From: Nematostella vectensis
Lineage: Eukaryota; Cnidaria; Anthozoa; Actiniaria; Edwardsiidae
Assembly (NCBI RefSeq): GCF_932526225.1
Contig: NC_064045.1
Location: forward strand, 13,634,442 to 13,698,441
DNA: 64,000 nt
Direction of reading: 5' to 3'
The notes under the pieces are model-generated. The model was not told the DNA's origin. It saw only the letters and a list, made by a program, of their open reading frames with translations, and did not search any database. Every line of letters starts with the position of its first letter. Positions within the stretch are counted from its first letter, which is position 1. Both the position numbers and the translations under genes were made by a program. Positions 46,082 through 58,671 of the stretch are shown here, in pieces.

Positions 46082-47049
46082 TTTTTTGGAGGGGGGAGGG
46101 GGGGAGGGGGGGTGCGAAATCCGAAAAAGTGGACCTAAATTTTACGGGGGGAGAGGGAGGGAGTTGTCTGATAAAATTCTGACCATCCCCGAAAAAAAAA
46201 GGGTGTTTTATGCCTTTGCAGTATCTCCACCGGACGTTTATTGTCAGATTTGGCAGCATACCAGAGTGATCTATCTTATGCTTTATAGTTTTGTCTACAA
46301 ATAGCACTCTATTGAGAACCGAAAGTGGGCCTTCGGCCGTTGTGGGGGTAGGGAGGGGGGGGGGTTTCGCACCCCCTGCACACCCCCTAGGTACGGGCCT
46401 GAATTTATTTCTAAACCGCCATATTTTGCGATTCTAAAAGAAAATCAGAATTGAATTTCAGATAAATGCTAACACAACGTGATCTTCATTGTAAACAATA
46501 AAAGCAACCAAGAGTTACGAAGCTTACTGTAAAAATATTTATTTGCAAATACTACGATAAAAATCCTTGGGTACATCAGATTTTATAACAAAGTGCGTCA
46601 GCGTTTTTATTACAAAGTGCGTTTATTAAAGCGTGTGAGACTCTACACTTCAAATCGTATCATTTTTGGATTCTACGATTAGGTTTGAGATCCCCACACC
46701 TGATGCCTGTGCCAAAAAAAATATGAACTTTTTAGAATCCGAAATGATCCTAAGAAATTCGAGGAGAGTAGCTTACGAGAGGCTTAATCACAGTATTTTC
46801 TAAAACCTAAGAGCACAAAAGAACTTAGATTGCGTGCTATTCAATGTAGTTTGCTTTTGTTGTTCTGGGCACAAACAATGTCATATGCACGTGCGTGACT
46901 GGACGAAGAAGAACAAAGGCTAAAGGCACCAATGCATGTAGGCCTAGCTCGAAGTGTGCTGCACACGATGACGACACCACAACATTACTATAGCATTACC
47001 TATTCCCAAAAGACACAAACGTGAAAAGGACCCCGAAATTGTTTAAGTG
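46082..47049. other. Spacer right of the gap; no gene seen
   Basis: G-rich foldback remnants lie at 46,082-46,160 and 46,345-46,400 (ending GGTACGGGCCTGAATTT). AT-rich unique-looking sequence follows. Short ORFs have no recognisable domain. Confidence 0.4.
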
Positions 47050-47315
47050 TACATCTCAACGAGCTGTGCGTGGCGTAACCGACTAAGACAGGCCTGGGAT
47101 CCTGGTTATTGCCTCCCCATTAATGCGCGGGTACCTCAGGTTCCTTTGTGTTGTACAGTTCGCTAGATAGCGGTGCTGGGGCCGAAATCTCCAGCTTAGC
47201 TGAAAAGCTATATGCTGCCATACGGTGTTTCAGCGTAAGTCTGGATGTATGGTCTTTTTTTTTTCTCATTTTACCGGATATGGGAGAGGTTCGATTCTCG
47301 GCCATGTCCTTGGAT
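47050..47315 (+). repeat. SINE-like dispersed repeat, solitary copy in plus orientation
   Basis: In plus orientation it reads GAGCTGTGCGTGGCGTAACC, then GGCCTGGGATCCTGGTTATT, ATTAATGCGCGGGT, CTAGATAGCGGTGCTGGGGC and, about 230 bp from the first block, GAGAGGTTCGATTCTCGGCC. The first block resembles a pol III A box (TRGYNNARNNG) and the last a B box (GGTTCGANNCC). The spacing is far greater than in a tRNA. It is closer to the 38,688-38,995 copy (TAGCGGTG, GGCCGAAATCTCCAG) than to the array copies. Confidence 0.65.
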
Positions 47316-47747
47316 TTTTTTTTTTTTTTTTTTTACTGCTTACCAGTTACAATTCCAACATACTCCAATATCCTTTGCTGCGAAGGATATTCGCCTGGGC
47401 TGATTCGTTAAGAACCGTTTTTTTTTTAAATACTCATCTCAAACAACGACACAGGCGGCGCACCCCTACAGGTTGAAAAGCATAAGCGCGCAAACCAATA
47501 GAAATGACTCATTTGCATCAGCTTATCTGAAATCCCTTTGACATTTGATTGACTTTTGTAATCTGGAGACAAAGCTGTGTTTTCGGGTATTCGTTTATGG
47601 TTTTATCGATATATAAATGAAAGGGGGACTAAATCAAAATAGAGGTTGACAGAGAAGTAGTTTTTAAAATATTTCAATATCAAAATATGAAATGTTCCGT
47701 TTCCGATCCATGCGTGGTGGGGGGCTAAAGCAGGAGCTGCTCTTAAG

Positions 47748-48212
47748 CAGATGTGGAGCCCTAGCTCTTTTTTGCCTTCCGCTTCTGGTGGAAGTTAGTA
47801 CAATGTGTTCAGGCGCGTATACAGGGGGGTGCGCCACCCCCCCCCCCCCCCCTTGGCGCTCAAACAGTGGGTCATTTCTTTTTAAGGAATTTTCAAATAC
47901 TAGGCTTTTCCATAAGGTAGCTATGACTGTGCACCCGCCACCCCCCCTCCCTCCACCCTCAGCTATTTCTAGGTACTAGGGCTGTCCCCAAGATGCTCGG
48001 CAACTTTTGAGCAACATTTAGGATTTGCGGCAACTTTTCTCTTTCCGGGCATCTTTTGTAAATGAGAGCACTTTTGCTGTCTTTTTCGGGTTTTTAGGGA
48101 TATATTCATCTCAAATGTCCAATTTTTGCTTATTTTCTTGTTCTCGATATCAAACTATTGAACTCGCGCGTTTTTTAACTACTTACATCATTTTTTAATC
48201 TGGTAATATTAT
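47748..48212. repeat. Long dispersed repeat / duplicated segment, copy 2, with truncated hAT-like end
   Basis: Nearly identical to 26,766-27,225 in the same orientation, including CTAGGTAC followed by TAGGGCTGTCCCCAAGATGC, the left end of the hAT-like element (from 47,977). Only about 230 bp of the transposon are present before the sequence changes at about 48,212, immediately left of the 2-kb array. Confidence 0.85.
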
Positions 48213-48238
48213 TTTAATAATATAAAATCAGATAATAT

Positions 48239-48288
48239 TAATCAGATAATTGTTTTTCTTTTAAAAAAGAAAAACAATTATCTGATTA
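48239..48288. repeat. Perfect 24-bp palindrome at the left edge of the 2-kb array
   Basis: The left arm 48,239-48,262 (TAATCAGATAATTGTTTTTC then TTTT) and the right arm 48,265-48,288 are exact reverse complements with a 2-bp spacer. The left arm matches a short piece of the monomer in plus orientation; the right arm is the start of the inverted monomer. It is a fold-back junction. Confidence 0.9.
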
Positions 48289-50940
48289 GAAAACTACTGT
48301 AGATTTCTTTGCACCAAAATAAGAACAAACTTCATTTTGTTTTGTTATTTATGAGGAACGAGATGAGCTATACAAAGCCATAAAGAAATATGTATTGCTC
48401 ATCTAAATTATACAAGTAAATGATAATATTAAAAAAGAACTACTGTAAGTAATTAGAGTGGTTTTCATTAACCCGTGAAACAAAGTGTGATAGTTAAACG
48501 GTAATAGTTAGAAAAAAAACACAAAAAAGAACAATAGAATCAGATCACCACAAAGTGTAATACGCTAAAGCGTAGTTCACGGGTTAATGAAGGTTTTGAC
48601 ATTTCAACCTTACATCCACATGAAAGTAATGCCTAATATCGAGTGCCCTACAGTAAGTGTTTTGCAGTCAAGTTGTTTTCTGTTAGTAGGTAAAATATTA
48701 TTCTAAATAATAGTAATCATAGCTATGGTCACCACTTACACATATAGCACTTGTAATGAAAAGAAAGAAAAAAAATATATATGCAGTCAAACAACAGAAT
48801 TGCATGATAACCTTGAATATATTGAATAAAGGACTGCAAAAAAACATCTTTTGTACTAGTTGCTTGAATTGACCCTTGGCTATTTTTAGCTGAATTCCCC
48901 TCCCCCTCTAAAAAAGAAAATAATAATAATAATAATAGAACAAAACTAAAAAGAAAACAAACACAACAGAGACCCCCACCAACAATCTTGATTTTTTTTA
49001 CTTTCCTTTAAAGGGGGAGTGTCATGTTTAAGAGATTTGCAATAGCTCTAGAGCCCTGACACAATGAACTTCAGTGAAATTCTAATACTGACTTATGAGC
49101 TTTTGGTACATGTGGGAGACTTTAAACAAAACAAAAAAAAATGACCACAACTGTCCATTAACATAGTTTTCAATATAATATTGCATATTATTTAATAATG
49201 TATTGACAGCTTTTAAAAAGTTCAACTGTTTGTAGACACTTAAAAGCCTATAATAAACACTGACTCCAGACATGCGCAGTACTATGCTGCTGCCCCTTTA
49301 AAGTAAAATACAGCTTTACTTAGTCAGCGTAGACAATATTGCGGATTTTGTCAATATTCTAATATGAATATGTCAATATTCTCCCCCCTTAAGTCTTTAT
49401 TTCTATTTATTTTATGCTTTTCACATGATACCAAAACAGCGTCTTTTTTCTTCGCTACTTTGATGTCATGTACACAATAAAAGAGATGCGCCCGTGCGCA
49501 TGGCGAGTCCCCAAGGGACCCAAGACGCCCAAATAGACCTCTATTTTTTGTCATCCACAATCGGCGAGCTGTGCGTGGCGTAACCGTATTACAGGCCTGG
49601 GATCCTGGTTATTGTCCTCCCCATTAATGCGCGGGTTGGGATAACCTTGCAAGAGTGTTGTACAGCATATTCGCTCGGAAATATCGGTGCTTGGTGCCTT
49701 CGGGTTCTTTACAGCCTTCCGTAAAAGCCTTGTGCTGCCATACCGATTGGGTAATCCGTATGTATGGTTTCCGTTTTGTTCTTCAGACCGGGTTCGATCC
49801 CAGGCCAATGGGCTTTTTTTTTTAATTCGTTTTCTTTCTTTGTGCTTGACCCCCCTAATCCTGATTGGTTTTGCGCAAAAATAATAAAAAAAAGTGAGTT
49901 TGCAAAATAAGCTTGCTGGATTTATTGATTATATGTATTCAATTTGTTCCTAGAAAGTTAACAAAAAACACAAAGCAAAGAGTTTGAGGAAGTAAACAAG
50001 TATGTGAACTTTAATGTTTGAAGGGGTGCATTTTGTACAGGGAAGCATACATAGAATGCTTAACTGGTGGAGAGGGAAGAGGTAAAAGTTTATTGAGCAT
50101 AATTTCAACAATAGCAGGGGGAAGAGAGGGGCACTCTCTTCATACAATATTGCAGTTGTTACCTATTATTAGATAAGTTTGTAACATGTCTTTGTTTATT
50201 AAGCAAGGTCTATTTCTGAGACAAGCAAACTCAAGTAAGGCTGTTGAAATAACAGGTGAGTGTTAAAAGAAAAACAATTATCTGATTAGAAAACTACTGT
50301 AGATTCCTTTGCACCAAAATAAGAACAAACTTCATTTTGTTTGTTATTTATGAGGAACGAGATGAGCTATACAAAGCCATAAAGAAATATGTATTGCTCA
50401 TCTAAACTATACAAGTAAATGATAATATTAAAAAAGAACTACTGTAAGTAATTAGAGTGGTTTTCATTAACCCGTAAAACAAAGTGTGATAGTTAAACGG
50501 TAATAGTTAGAAAAAAACACAAAAAAGAACAATAGAATCAGATCACCACAAAGTGTAATACGCTAAAGCGTAGTTCACGGGTTAATGAAGGTTTTGACAT
50601 TTTAACCTTACATCCACATGAAAGTAATGCCTAATATCGAGTGCCCTACAGTAAGTGTTTTGCAGTCAAGTTGTTTTCTGTTAGTAGGTAAAAAATTATT
50701 CTAAATAATAGTAATCATAGCTATGGTCACCACTTACACATATAGCACTTGTAATGAAAAGAAAGAAAAAATATATATATGCAGTCAAACAACAGAATTG
50801 CATGATAACCTTGAATATATTGAATAAAGGACTGCAAAAAAACATCTTTTGTACTAGTTGCTTGAATTGACCCTTGGCTATTTTTAGCTGAATTCCCCTC
50901 CCCCTCTAAAAAAGAAAATAATAATAATAATAGAACAAAA
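48263..50940 (-). repeat. Inverted part of the 2-kb tandem array (1.3 monomers, minus orientation)
   Basis: A full monomer runs in reverse complement from about 48,265 to 50,265, where the GAAAAACAATTATCTGATTA word recurs. A partial second copy continues to 50,940. There the sequence jumps from AATAGAACAAAACT to CCCTTCCCCCTGCTATTG and continues in the opposite orientation. It includes a SINE-like copy at about 49,555-49,815 (plus strand) with GGGTTCGATCCCAGGCC. Confidence 0.9.
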
Positions 50941-52640
50941 CTCCCTTCCCCCTGCTATTGTTGACATTATGCTCAATAAACTGTTACCTCTCCCCTCTCC
51001 ACCAGTTAAGCATTCTATGTATGCTTCCCTGTACAAAATGCGCCCCTTCAAATAGAACATTAAAGTTCACATACTTGTTTACTTCCTCAAACTCTTTGCT
51101 TTGTGTTTTTTGTTAACTTCCTAGGAACAAATTGAATACATATAATCAATAAATCCAGCAAGCTTATTTTGCAAACTCACTTTTTTTTATTATTTTTGCG
51201 CAAAACCAATCAGGATTAGGGGGGTCAAGCACAAAGAAAGAAAACGAACAAAAAAAAAGTCCATTGGCCTGGGATCGAACCCGGTCTGAAGAACAAAACG
51301 GAAACCATACATACGGATTACCCAATCGGTATGGCAGCACTAGGCTTTTACGGAAGGCTGTAAAGAACCCGAATGCCCCAAGCACCGATTTTTCGGAGGG
51401 AATATGCTGTACAACACTCCTGCAAGGTTATCCCAACCCGCGCATTAATGGGGAGGACAATAACCAGGATCCCAAGCCTGTAATACGGTTACGCCACGCA
51501 CAGCTCGCCGAGATTGTGGATTGCAAAAAATAGAGGTCTATTTGGGCGTCTTGGGTCCCTTGGGGACTCGCCATGCGCACGGGCGCATCTCTTTTATTGT
51601 GTACATGACATCAAATTAGCGAAGAAAAAAGACGCTGTTTTGGTATCATGTGAAAAGCATAAAATAAATAGAAATAAAGACGTAAGGGGGGAGAATATTG
51701 ACATATTCATATTAGAATATTGACAAAATCCGCAATATTGTCTACGCTGACTAAGTAAAGCTGTATTTTACTTTAAAGGGGCAGCAGCATAGTACTGCGC
51801 ATGTCTGGAGTCAGTGTTTATTGTAGGCTTTTAAGTGTCTACAAACAGTTGAACTTTTTAAAAGCTGTCAATACCTTATTAAATAATATGCAATATTATA
51901 TTGAAAACTATGTTAATGGACAGTTTGTGGTCATTTTTTTTTGTTTGGTTTAAAGTCTCCCACATGTACCAAAAGCTCATAAGTCAGTATTAGAATTTCA
52001 CTGAAGTTCATTGTGTCAGGGCTCTAGAGCTATTGCAAATCTCTTAAACATGACACTCCCCCTTTAAAGGAAAGATTACTATTATTTAGAATAATTTTTT
52101 ACCTACTAAAAGAAAACAACTTGACTGCAAAACACTTACTGTAGGGCACTCGATATTAGGCATTACTTTCATGTGGATGTTAGGTTGAAATGTCAAAACC
52201 TTCATTAACCGTGAACTACGCTTTAGCGTATTACACTTTGTTGTGATCTGATTCTATTGTTCTTTTTTGTGTTTTACTAACTATTACCGTTTAACTATCA
52301 CACTTTGTTTCACGGGTTAATGAAAACCACTCTAATTACTTACAGTAATTCTTTTTTAATATTATTATTTACTTGTATAACTTAGATGAGCAATACATAT
52401 TTCTTCTTGGCCTTGTAGAGCTCATCTCGTTCCTCATAAATAACAAACAAAATGAAGTTTGTTCTTATTCGGTGCAAAGGAATCTACATTAGTTTTCTAA
52501 TCAGATAATTGTTTTTTTTTTAACACTCACCTGTTATTTCAACAGCTCTTACTTGAGTTTGCTTGTCTCAGAAATAGACCTTGCTTAATAAACAAAGACA
52601 TGTTACAAACTTATTTAATAATAGGTAACAACTGCAATAT
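50941..52640 (+). repeat. 2-kb array, plus monomer 1 (short form, ~1.7 kb)
   Basis: The monomer starts at the orientation switch. It carries the SINE-like block (GGGATCGAACCCGGTCTG at 51,271). After CTTTAAAGGAAAG near 52,075 it jumps directly to ATTACTATTATTTAGAATAA, so about 280 bp present in the next monomer (53,787-54,067, including the TA-rich tract) are missing. Confidence 0.9.
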
Positions 52641-54640
52641 TGTATGAAGAGAGTGCCCCCCCCTTCCCCCTGCTATTGTTGACATTATGCTCAATAAACT
52701 GTTACCCCTCCCCTCTCCACCAGTTAAGCATTCTATGTATGCTTCCCTGTACAAAATGCACCCCTTCAAACATTAAAGTTCACATACTTGTTTACTTCCT
52801 CAAACTCTTTGCTTTGTGTTTTTTGTTAACTTTCTAGGAACAAATTGAATACATATAATCAATAAATCCAGCAAGCTTATTTTGCAAACTCACTTTTTTT
52901 TATTATTTTTGCGCAAAACCAATCAGGATTAGGGGGATCAAGCACAAAGAAAGAAAACGAATTAAAAAAAAAGCCCATTGGCCTGGGATCGAACCCGGTC
53001 TGAAGAACAAAACGGAAAACAAACATACGGATTACCCAATCGGTATGGCAGCACAAGGCTTTTACGGAAGGCTGTAAAGAACCCGAAGCCCCCAAGCACC
53101 GATATTTCCGAGCGAATATGCTGTACAACACTCTTGCAAGGTTATCCCAACCCGCGCATTAATGGGGAGGACAATAACCAGGATCCCAGGCCTGTAATAC
53201 GGTTACGCCACGCACAGCTCGCCGAGATTGTGGATGACAAAAAATAGAGGTCTATTTGAGCGTCTTGGGTCCCTTGGGGACTCGCCATGCGCACGGGCGC
53301 ATCTCTTTTATTGTGTACATGACATCAAAGTAGCGAAGAAAAAAGACGCTGTTTTGGTATCATGTGAAAAGCATAAAATAAATAGAAATAAAGACGTAAG
53401 GGGGGAGAATATTGACATATTCATATTAGAATATTGACAAAATCCGCAAGTTTGTCTACGCTGACTAAGTAAAGCTGTATTTTACTTTAAAGGGGCTGCA
53501 GCATAGTACTGCGCATGTCTGGAGTCAGTGTTTATTGTAGGCTTTTAAGTGTCTACAAACAGTTGAACTTTTTAAAAGCTGTCAATACCTTATTAAATAA
53601 TATGTAATATTATATTGAAAACTATGTTAATGGACAGTTGTGGTCATTTTTTTTGTTTTGTTTAAAGTCTCCCACATGTACCAAAAGCTCATAAGTCAGT
53701 ATTAGAATTTCACTGAAGTTCATTGTGTCAGGGCTCTAGAGCTATTGCAAATATCTTAAACATGACACTCCCCCTTTAAAGGAAAGTAAAAAAAATCAAA
53801 ATTGTTGGTGGGGGTCTCTGCTGTGTTTGTTTTCTTTTTAGTTTTGTTCTATTATTATTATTATTATTTTCTTTTTTAGAGGGGGAGGGGAATTCAGCTA
53901 AAAATAGCCAAGGGTCAATTCAAGCAACTAGTACAAAAGATGTTTTTTTGCAGTCCTTTATTCAATATATTCAAGGTTATCATGCAATTCTGTTGTTTGA
54001 CTGCATATATATTTTTTTTCTTTCTTTTCATTACAAGTGCTATATGTGTAAGTGGTGACCATAGCTATGATTACTATTATTTAGAATAATTTTTTACCTA
54101 CTAACAGAAAACAACTTGACTGCAAAACACTTACTGTAGGGCACTCGATATTAGGCATTACTTTCATGTGGATGTAAGGTTGAAATGTCAAAACCTTCAT
54201 TAACCCGTGAACTACGCTTTAGCGTATTACACTTTGTGGTGATCTGATTCTATTGTTCTTTTTTGTGTTTTTTTTTCTAACTATTACCGTTTAACTATCA
54301 CACTTTGTTTCACGGGTTAATGAAAACCACTCTAATTACTTACAGTAGTTCTTTTTTAATATTATCATTTACTTGTATAATTTAGATGAGCAATACATAT
54401 TTCTTTATGGCTTTGTATAGCTCATCTCGTTCCTCATAAATAACAAACAAAATGAAGTTTGTTCTTATTTTGGTGCAAAGGAATCTACAGTAGTTTTCTA
54501 ATCAGATAATTGTTTTTCTTTTAACACTCACCTGTTATTTCAACAGCCTTACTTGAGTTTGCTTGTCTCAGAAATAGACCTTGCTTAATAAACAAAGACA
54601 TGTTACAAACTTATTTAATAATAGGTAACAACTGCAATAT
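52641..54640 (+). repeat. 2-kb array, plus monomer 2 (full length)
   Basis: Phased from TGTATGAAGAGAGTGCCCC at 52,641; the SINE-like block has GGGATCGAAC at 52,985. A segment at about 53,486-53,782 is bounded by CTTTAAAGGGG and CCCCCTTTAAAGG, suggesting a nested element at a TTTAAA/TTAA site. The TA tract is short here (near 54,005). Confidence 0.9.
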
Positions 54641-56004
54641 TGTATGAAGAGAGTGCCCCTCCCTTCCCCCTGCTATTGTTGACATTATGCTCAATAAACT
54701 GTTACCTCTCCCTTCTCCACTAGTTAAGCATTCTATGTATGCTTCCCTGTACAAAATGCGCCCCTTCAAATAGAACATTAACGTTCACATACTTGTTTAC
54801 TTCCTCAAACTCTTTGCTTTGTGTTTTTTGTTAACTTCCTAGGAACAAATTGAATACATATAATCAATAAATCTAGCAAGATTATTTTGCAAACTCACTT
54901 TTTTTTTATTATTTTTGCGGAAAACCTATCAGGATTAAGGGGGTCCAGCACAAAGAAAAAAAACGAATTAAAAAAAAGCCCATTGGCCTGGGATCGAACC
55001 CGGTCTGAAGAACAAAACGGAAACCATACATACGGATTACCCAATCGGTATGGCGGCACAAGGCTTTTACGGAAGGCTGTAAAGAACCCGAAGGCCCCAA
55101 GCACCGATATTTCCGAGCGAATATGCTGTACAACACTCTTGCAAGGTTATCCCAACCCGCGCATTAATGGGGAGGACAATAACCAGGATCCCAGGCCTGT
55201 AATACGGTTACGCCACGCACAGCTCGCCGAGATTGTGGATGACAAAAAATAGAGGTCTATTTGGGCGTCTTGGGTGCTTTGGGGACTCGCCATGCGCACG
55301 GGCGCATCTCTTTTATTGTGTACATGACATCAAAGTAGCGAAGAAAAAAGACGCTGTTTTGGTATCATGTGAAAAGCATAAAATAAATAGAAATAAAGAC
55401 GTAAGGGGGGAGAATATTGACATATTCATATTAGAATATTGACAAAATCCGCAATATTGTCTACGCTGACTAAGTAAAGCTGTATTTTACTTTAAAGGGG
55501 TAGCAGCATAGTACTGCGCATATCTGGAGTCAGTGCTTATTGTAGGCTTTTAAGTGTCTACAAACAGTTGAACTTTTTAAAAGCTGTCAATACCTTATTA
55601 AATATTATGCAATATTATATTGAAAACTATGTTAATTGACAGTTTGTGGTCATTTTTTTTGTTTTGTTTAAAGTCTCCCACATGTACCAAAAGCTCATAA
55701 GTCAGTATTAGAATTTCACTGAAGTTCATTGTGTCAGGGCTCTAGAGCTATTGCAAATCTCTTAACCATGACACTCCCCTTTTAAAGGAAAGTAAAAAAA
55801 ATCAAAATTGTTGGTGGGGGTCTCTGTTGTGTTTGTTTTCTTTTTAGTTTTGTTCTATTATTATTATTATTTTCTTTTTTAGAGGGGGAGGGGAATTCAG
55901 CTAAAAATAGCCAAGGGTCAATTCAAGCAACTAGTACAAAAGATGTTTTTTTGTAGTCCTTTATTCAATATATTCAAAGTAATCATGCAATTCTGTTGTT
56001 TGAC

Positions 56005-56044
<40 letters not shown>

Positions 56045-56662
56045 CTTTCTTTTTATTACAAGTTCTATATGTGTAAGTGGTGACCATAGCTATGATAACT
56101 ATTATTTAGAATATTTTTTTTACCTACTAACAGAAAACAACTTGACTGCAAAACACTTACTGTAGGGCACTCGATATTAGGCATTACTTTCATGTGGATG
56201 TAAGGTTAAAATGTCAAAACCTTCATTAACCCGTGAACTACGCTTTAGCGTATTACACTTTGTGGTGATCTGATTCTATTGTTCTTTTTTGTGTTTTACT
56301 AACTATTACCGTTTAACTATCACACTTTGTTTCACGGGTTAATGAAAACCACTCTAATTACTTACAGTAGTTCTTTTTTAATATTATCATTTACTTGTAT
56401 AATTTAGATGAGCAATACATATTTCTTTATGGCTTTGTAGAGCTCATCTCGTTCCTCATAAATAACAAACAAAATGAAGTTTGTTCTTATTTTGGTGCAA
56501 AGGAATCTACAGTAGTTTTCTAATCAGATAATTGTTTTTCTTTTAACACTCACCTGTTATTTCAACAGCCTTACTTGAGTTTGCTTGTCTCAGAAATAGA
56601 CCTTGCTTAATAAACAAAGACATGTTTCAAACTTATTTAATAATAGGTAACAACTGCAATAT
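54641..56662 (+). repeat. 2-kb array, plus monomer 3 (full length)
   Basis: Length 2,022 bp. The SINE-like block starts with GGGATCGAAC at 54,990. A TA dinucleotide tract of about 33 bp sits at 56,009-56,041. The CCCGTGAA inverted repeat lies at 56,221-56,347. It shares TCTAGCAAGATTATTTTGC and CTCTTAACCATGACAC with monomer 4 but not with monomers 1-2, so neighbouring monomers are more alike. Confidence 0.9.
56221..56347. repeat. Nested ~127-bp inverted-repeat element in the 2-kb monomer (representative copy)
   Basis: TTCATTAACCCGTGAA at the left is mirrored exactly by TTCACGGGTTAATGAA at the right. The interior contains two direct copies of an ACACTTTGT word and CTTTAGCGTATTACAC. The same block is present in every monomer that reaches this position. 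It looks like a MITE absorbed into the monomer before amplification. Confidence 0.8.
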
Positions 56663-58671
56663 TGTATGAAGAGAGTGCCCCTCTCTTCCCCCTGCTATTG
56701 TTGAAATTATGCTCAATAAACTTTTACCTCTCCCCTCTCCACCAGTTAAGCATTCTATGTATGCTTCCCTGTACAAAATGCACCCCTTCAAATAGAACAT
56801 TAAAGTTCACATACTTGTTTACTTCCTCAAACTCTTTGCTTTGTGTTTTTTGTTAACTTCCTAGGAACAAATTGAATACATATAATCAATAAATCTAGCA
56901 AGATTATTTTGCAAACTCACTTTTTTTTTATTATTTTTGCGCAAAACTTATCAGGATTAAGGGGGTCCAGCACAAAGAAAAAAAAACGAATTAAAAAAAA
57001 AAGCCCATTGGCCTGGGATCGAACCCGGTCTGAAGAACAAAACGGAAACCATACATACGGATTACCCAATCGGTATGGCAGCACAAGGCTTTTACGGAAG
57101 GCTGTAAAGAACCCGAAGGCCCCAAGCACCGATATTTCCGAGCGAATATGCTGTACAACACTCTTGCAAGGTTATCCCAACCCGCGCATTAATGGGGAGG
57201 ACAATAACCAGGATCCCAGGCCTGTAATACGGTTACGCCACGCACAGCTCGCCGAGATTGTGGATGACAAAAAATAGAGGTCTATTTGGGCGTCTTGGGT
57301 CCCTTGGGGACTCGCCATGCGCACGGGCGCATCTCTTTTATTGTGTACATGACATCAAATTAGCGAAGAAAAAAGACGCTGTTTTGGTATCATGTGAAAA
57401 GCATAAAATAAATAGAAATAAAGACGTAAGGGGGGAGAATATTGACATATTCATATTAGAATATTGACAAAATCCGCAATATTGTCTACGCTGACTAAGT
57501 AAAGCTGTATTTTACTTTAAAGGGGTAGCAGCATAGTACTGCGCATATCTGGAGTCAGTGCTTATTGTAGGCTTTTAAGTGTCTACAAACAGTTGAACTT
57601 TTTAAAAGCTGTCAATACCTTATTAAATAATATGCAATATTATATTGAAAACTATGTTAATTGACAGTTTGTGGTCATTTTTTTTGTTTTGTTTAAAGTC
57701 TCCCACATGTACCAAAAGCTCATAAGTCAGTATTAGAATTTCACTGAAGTTCATTGTGTCAGGGCTCTAGAGCTATTGCAAATCTCTTAACCATGACACT
57801 CCCCTTTTAAAGGAAAGTAAAAAAAATCAAAATTGTTGGTGGGGGTCTCTGTTGTGTTTGTTTTCTTTTTAGTTTTGATCTATTATTATTATTATTTTCT
57901 TTTTTAGAGGGGGAGGGGAATTCAGCTAAAAATAGCCAAGGGTCAATTCAAGCAACTAGTACAAAAGATGTTTTTTTGCAGTCCTTTATTCAATATATTC
58001 AAAGTAATCATGCAATTCTGTTGTTTGACTGCATATATATATATATATATTTTCTTTCTTTTCATTACAAGTTCTATATGTGTAAGTGGTGACCATAGCT
58101 ATGATAACTATTATTTAGAATATTTTTTTTACCTACTAACAGAAAACAACTTGACTGCAAAACACTTACTGTAGGGCACTCGATATTAGGCATTACTTTC
58201 ATGTGGATGTAAGGTTAAAATGTCAAAACCTTCATTAACCCGTGAACTACGCTTTAGCGTATTACACTTTGTGGTGATCTGATTCTATTGTTCTTTTTTG
58301 TGTTTTACTAACTATTACCGTTTAACTATCACACTTTGTTTCACGGGTTAATGAAAACCACTCTAATTACTTACAGTAGTTCTTTTTTAATATTATCATT
58401 TACTTGTATAATTTAGATGAGCAATACATATTTCTTTATGGCTTTGTAGAGCTCATCTCGTTCCTCATAAATAACAAACAAAATGAAGTTTGTTCTTATT
58501 TTGGTGCAAAGGAATCTACAGTAGTTTTCTAATCAGATAATTGTTTTTCTTTTAACACTCACCTGTTATTTCAACAGCCTTACTTGAGTTTGCTTGTCTC
58601 AGAAATAGACCTTGCTTAATAAACAAAGACATGTTTCAAACTTATTTAATAATAGGTAACAACTGCAATAT
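56663..58671 (+). repeat. 2-kb array, plus monomer 4 (full length)
   Basis: Length 2,009 bp, nearly identical to monomer 3 apart from single-base changes. It has a shorter TA tract (about 58,032-58,050). The SINE-like block starts with GGGATCGAAC at 57,015. Confidence 0.9.

Noticed and set aside
45748-46307. ORFs spanning the N gap
   Set aside because: Most of their length is undetermined sequence; the visible ends are G/C-rich foldback repeat.
49555-49815. tRNA gene because of GGTTCGATCCC and GTGGCGTAACCG
   Set aside because: The two boxes are about 230 bp apart and no cloverleaf can be drawn around either. Treated as a SINE-like repeat.
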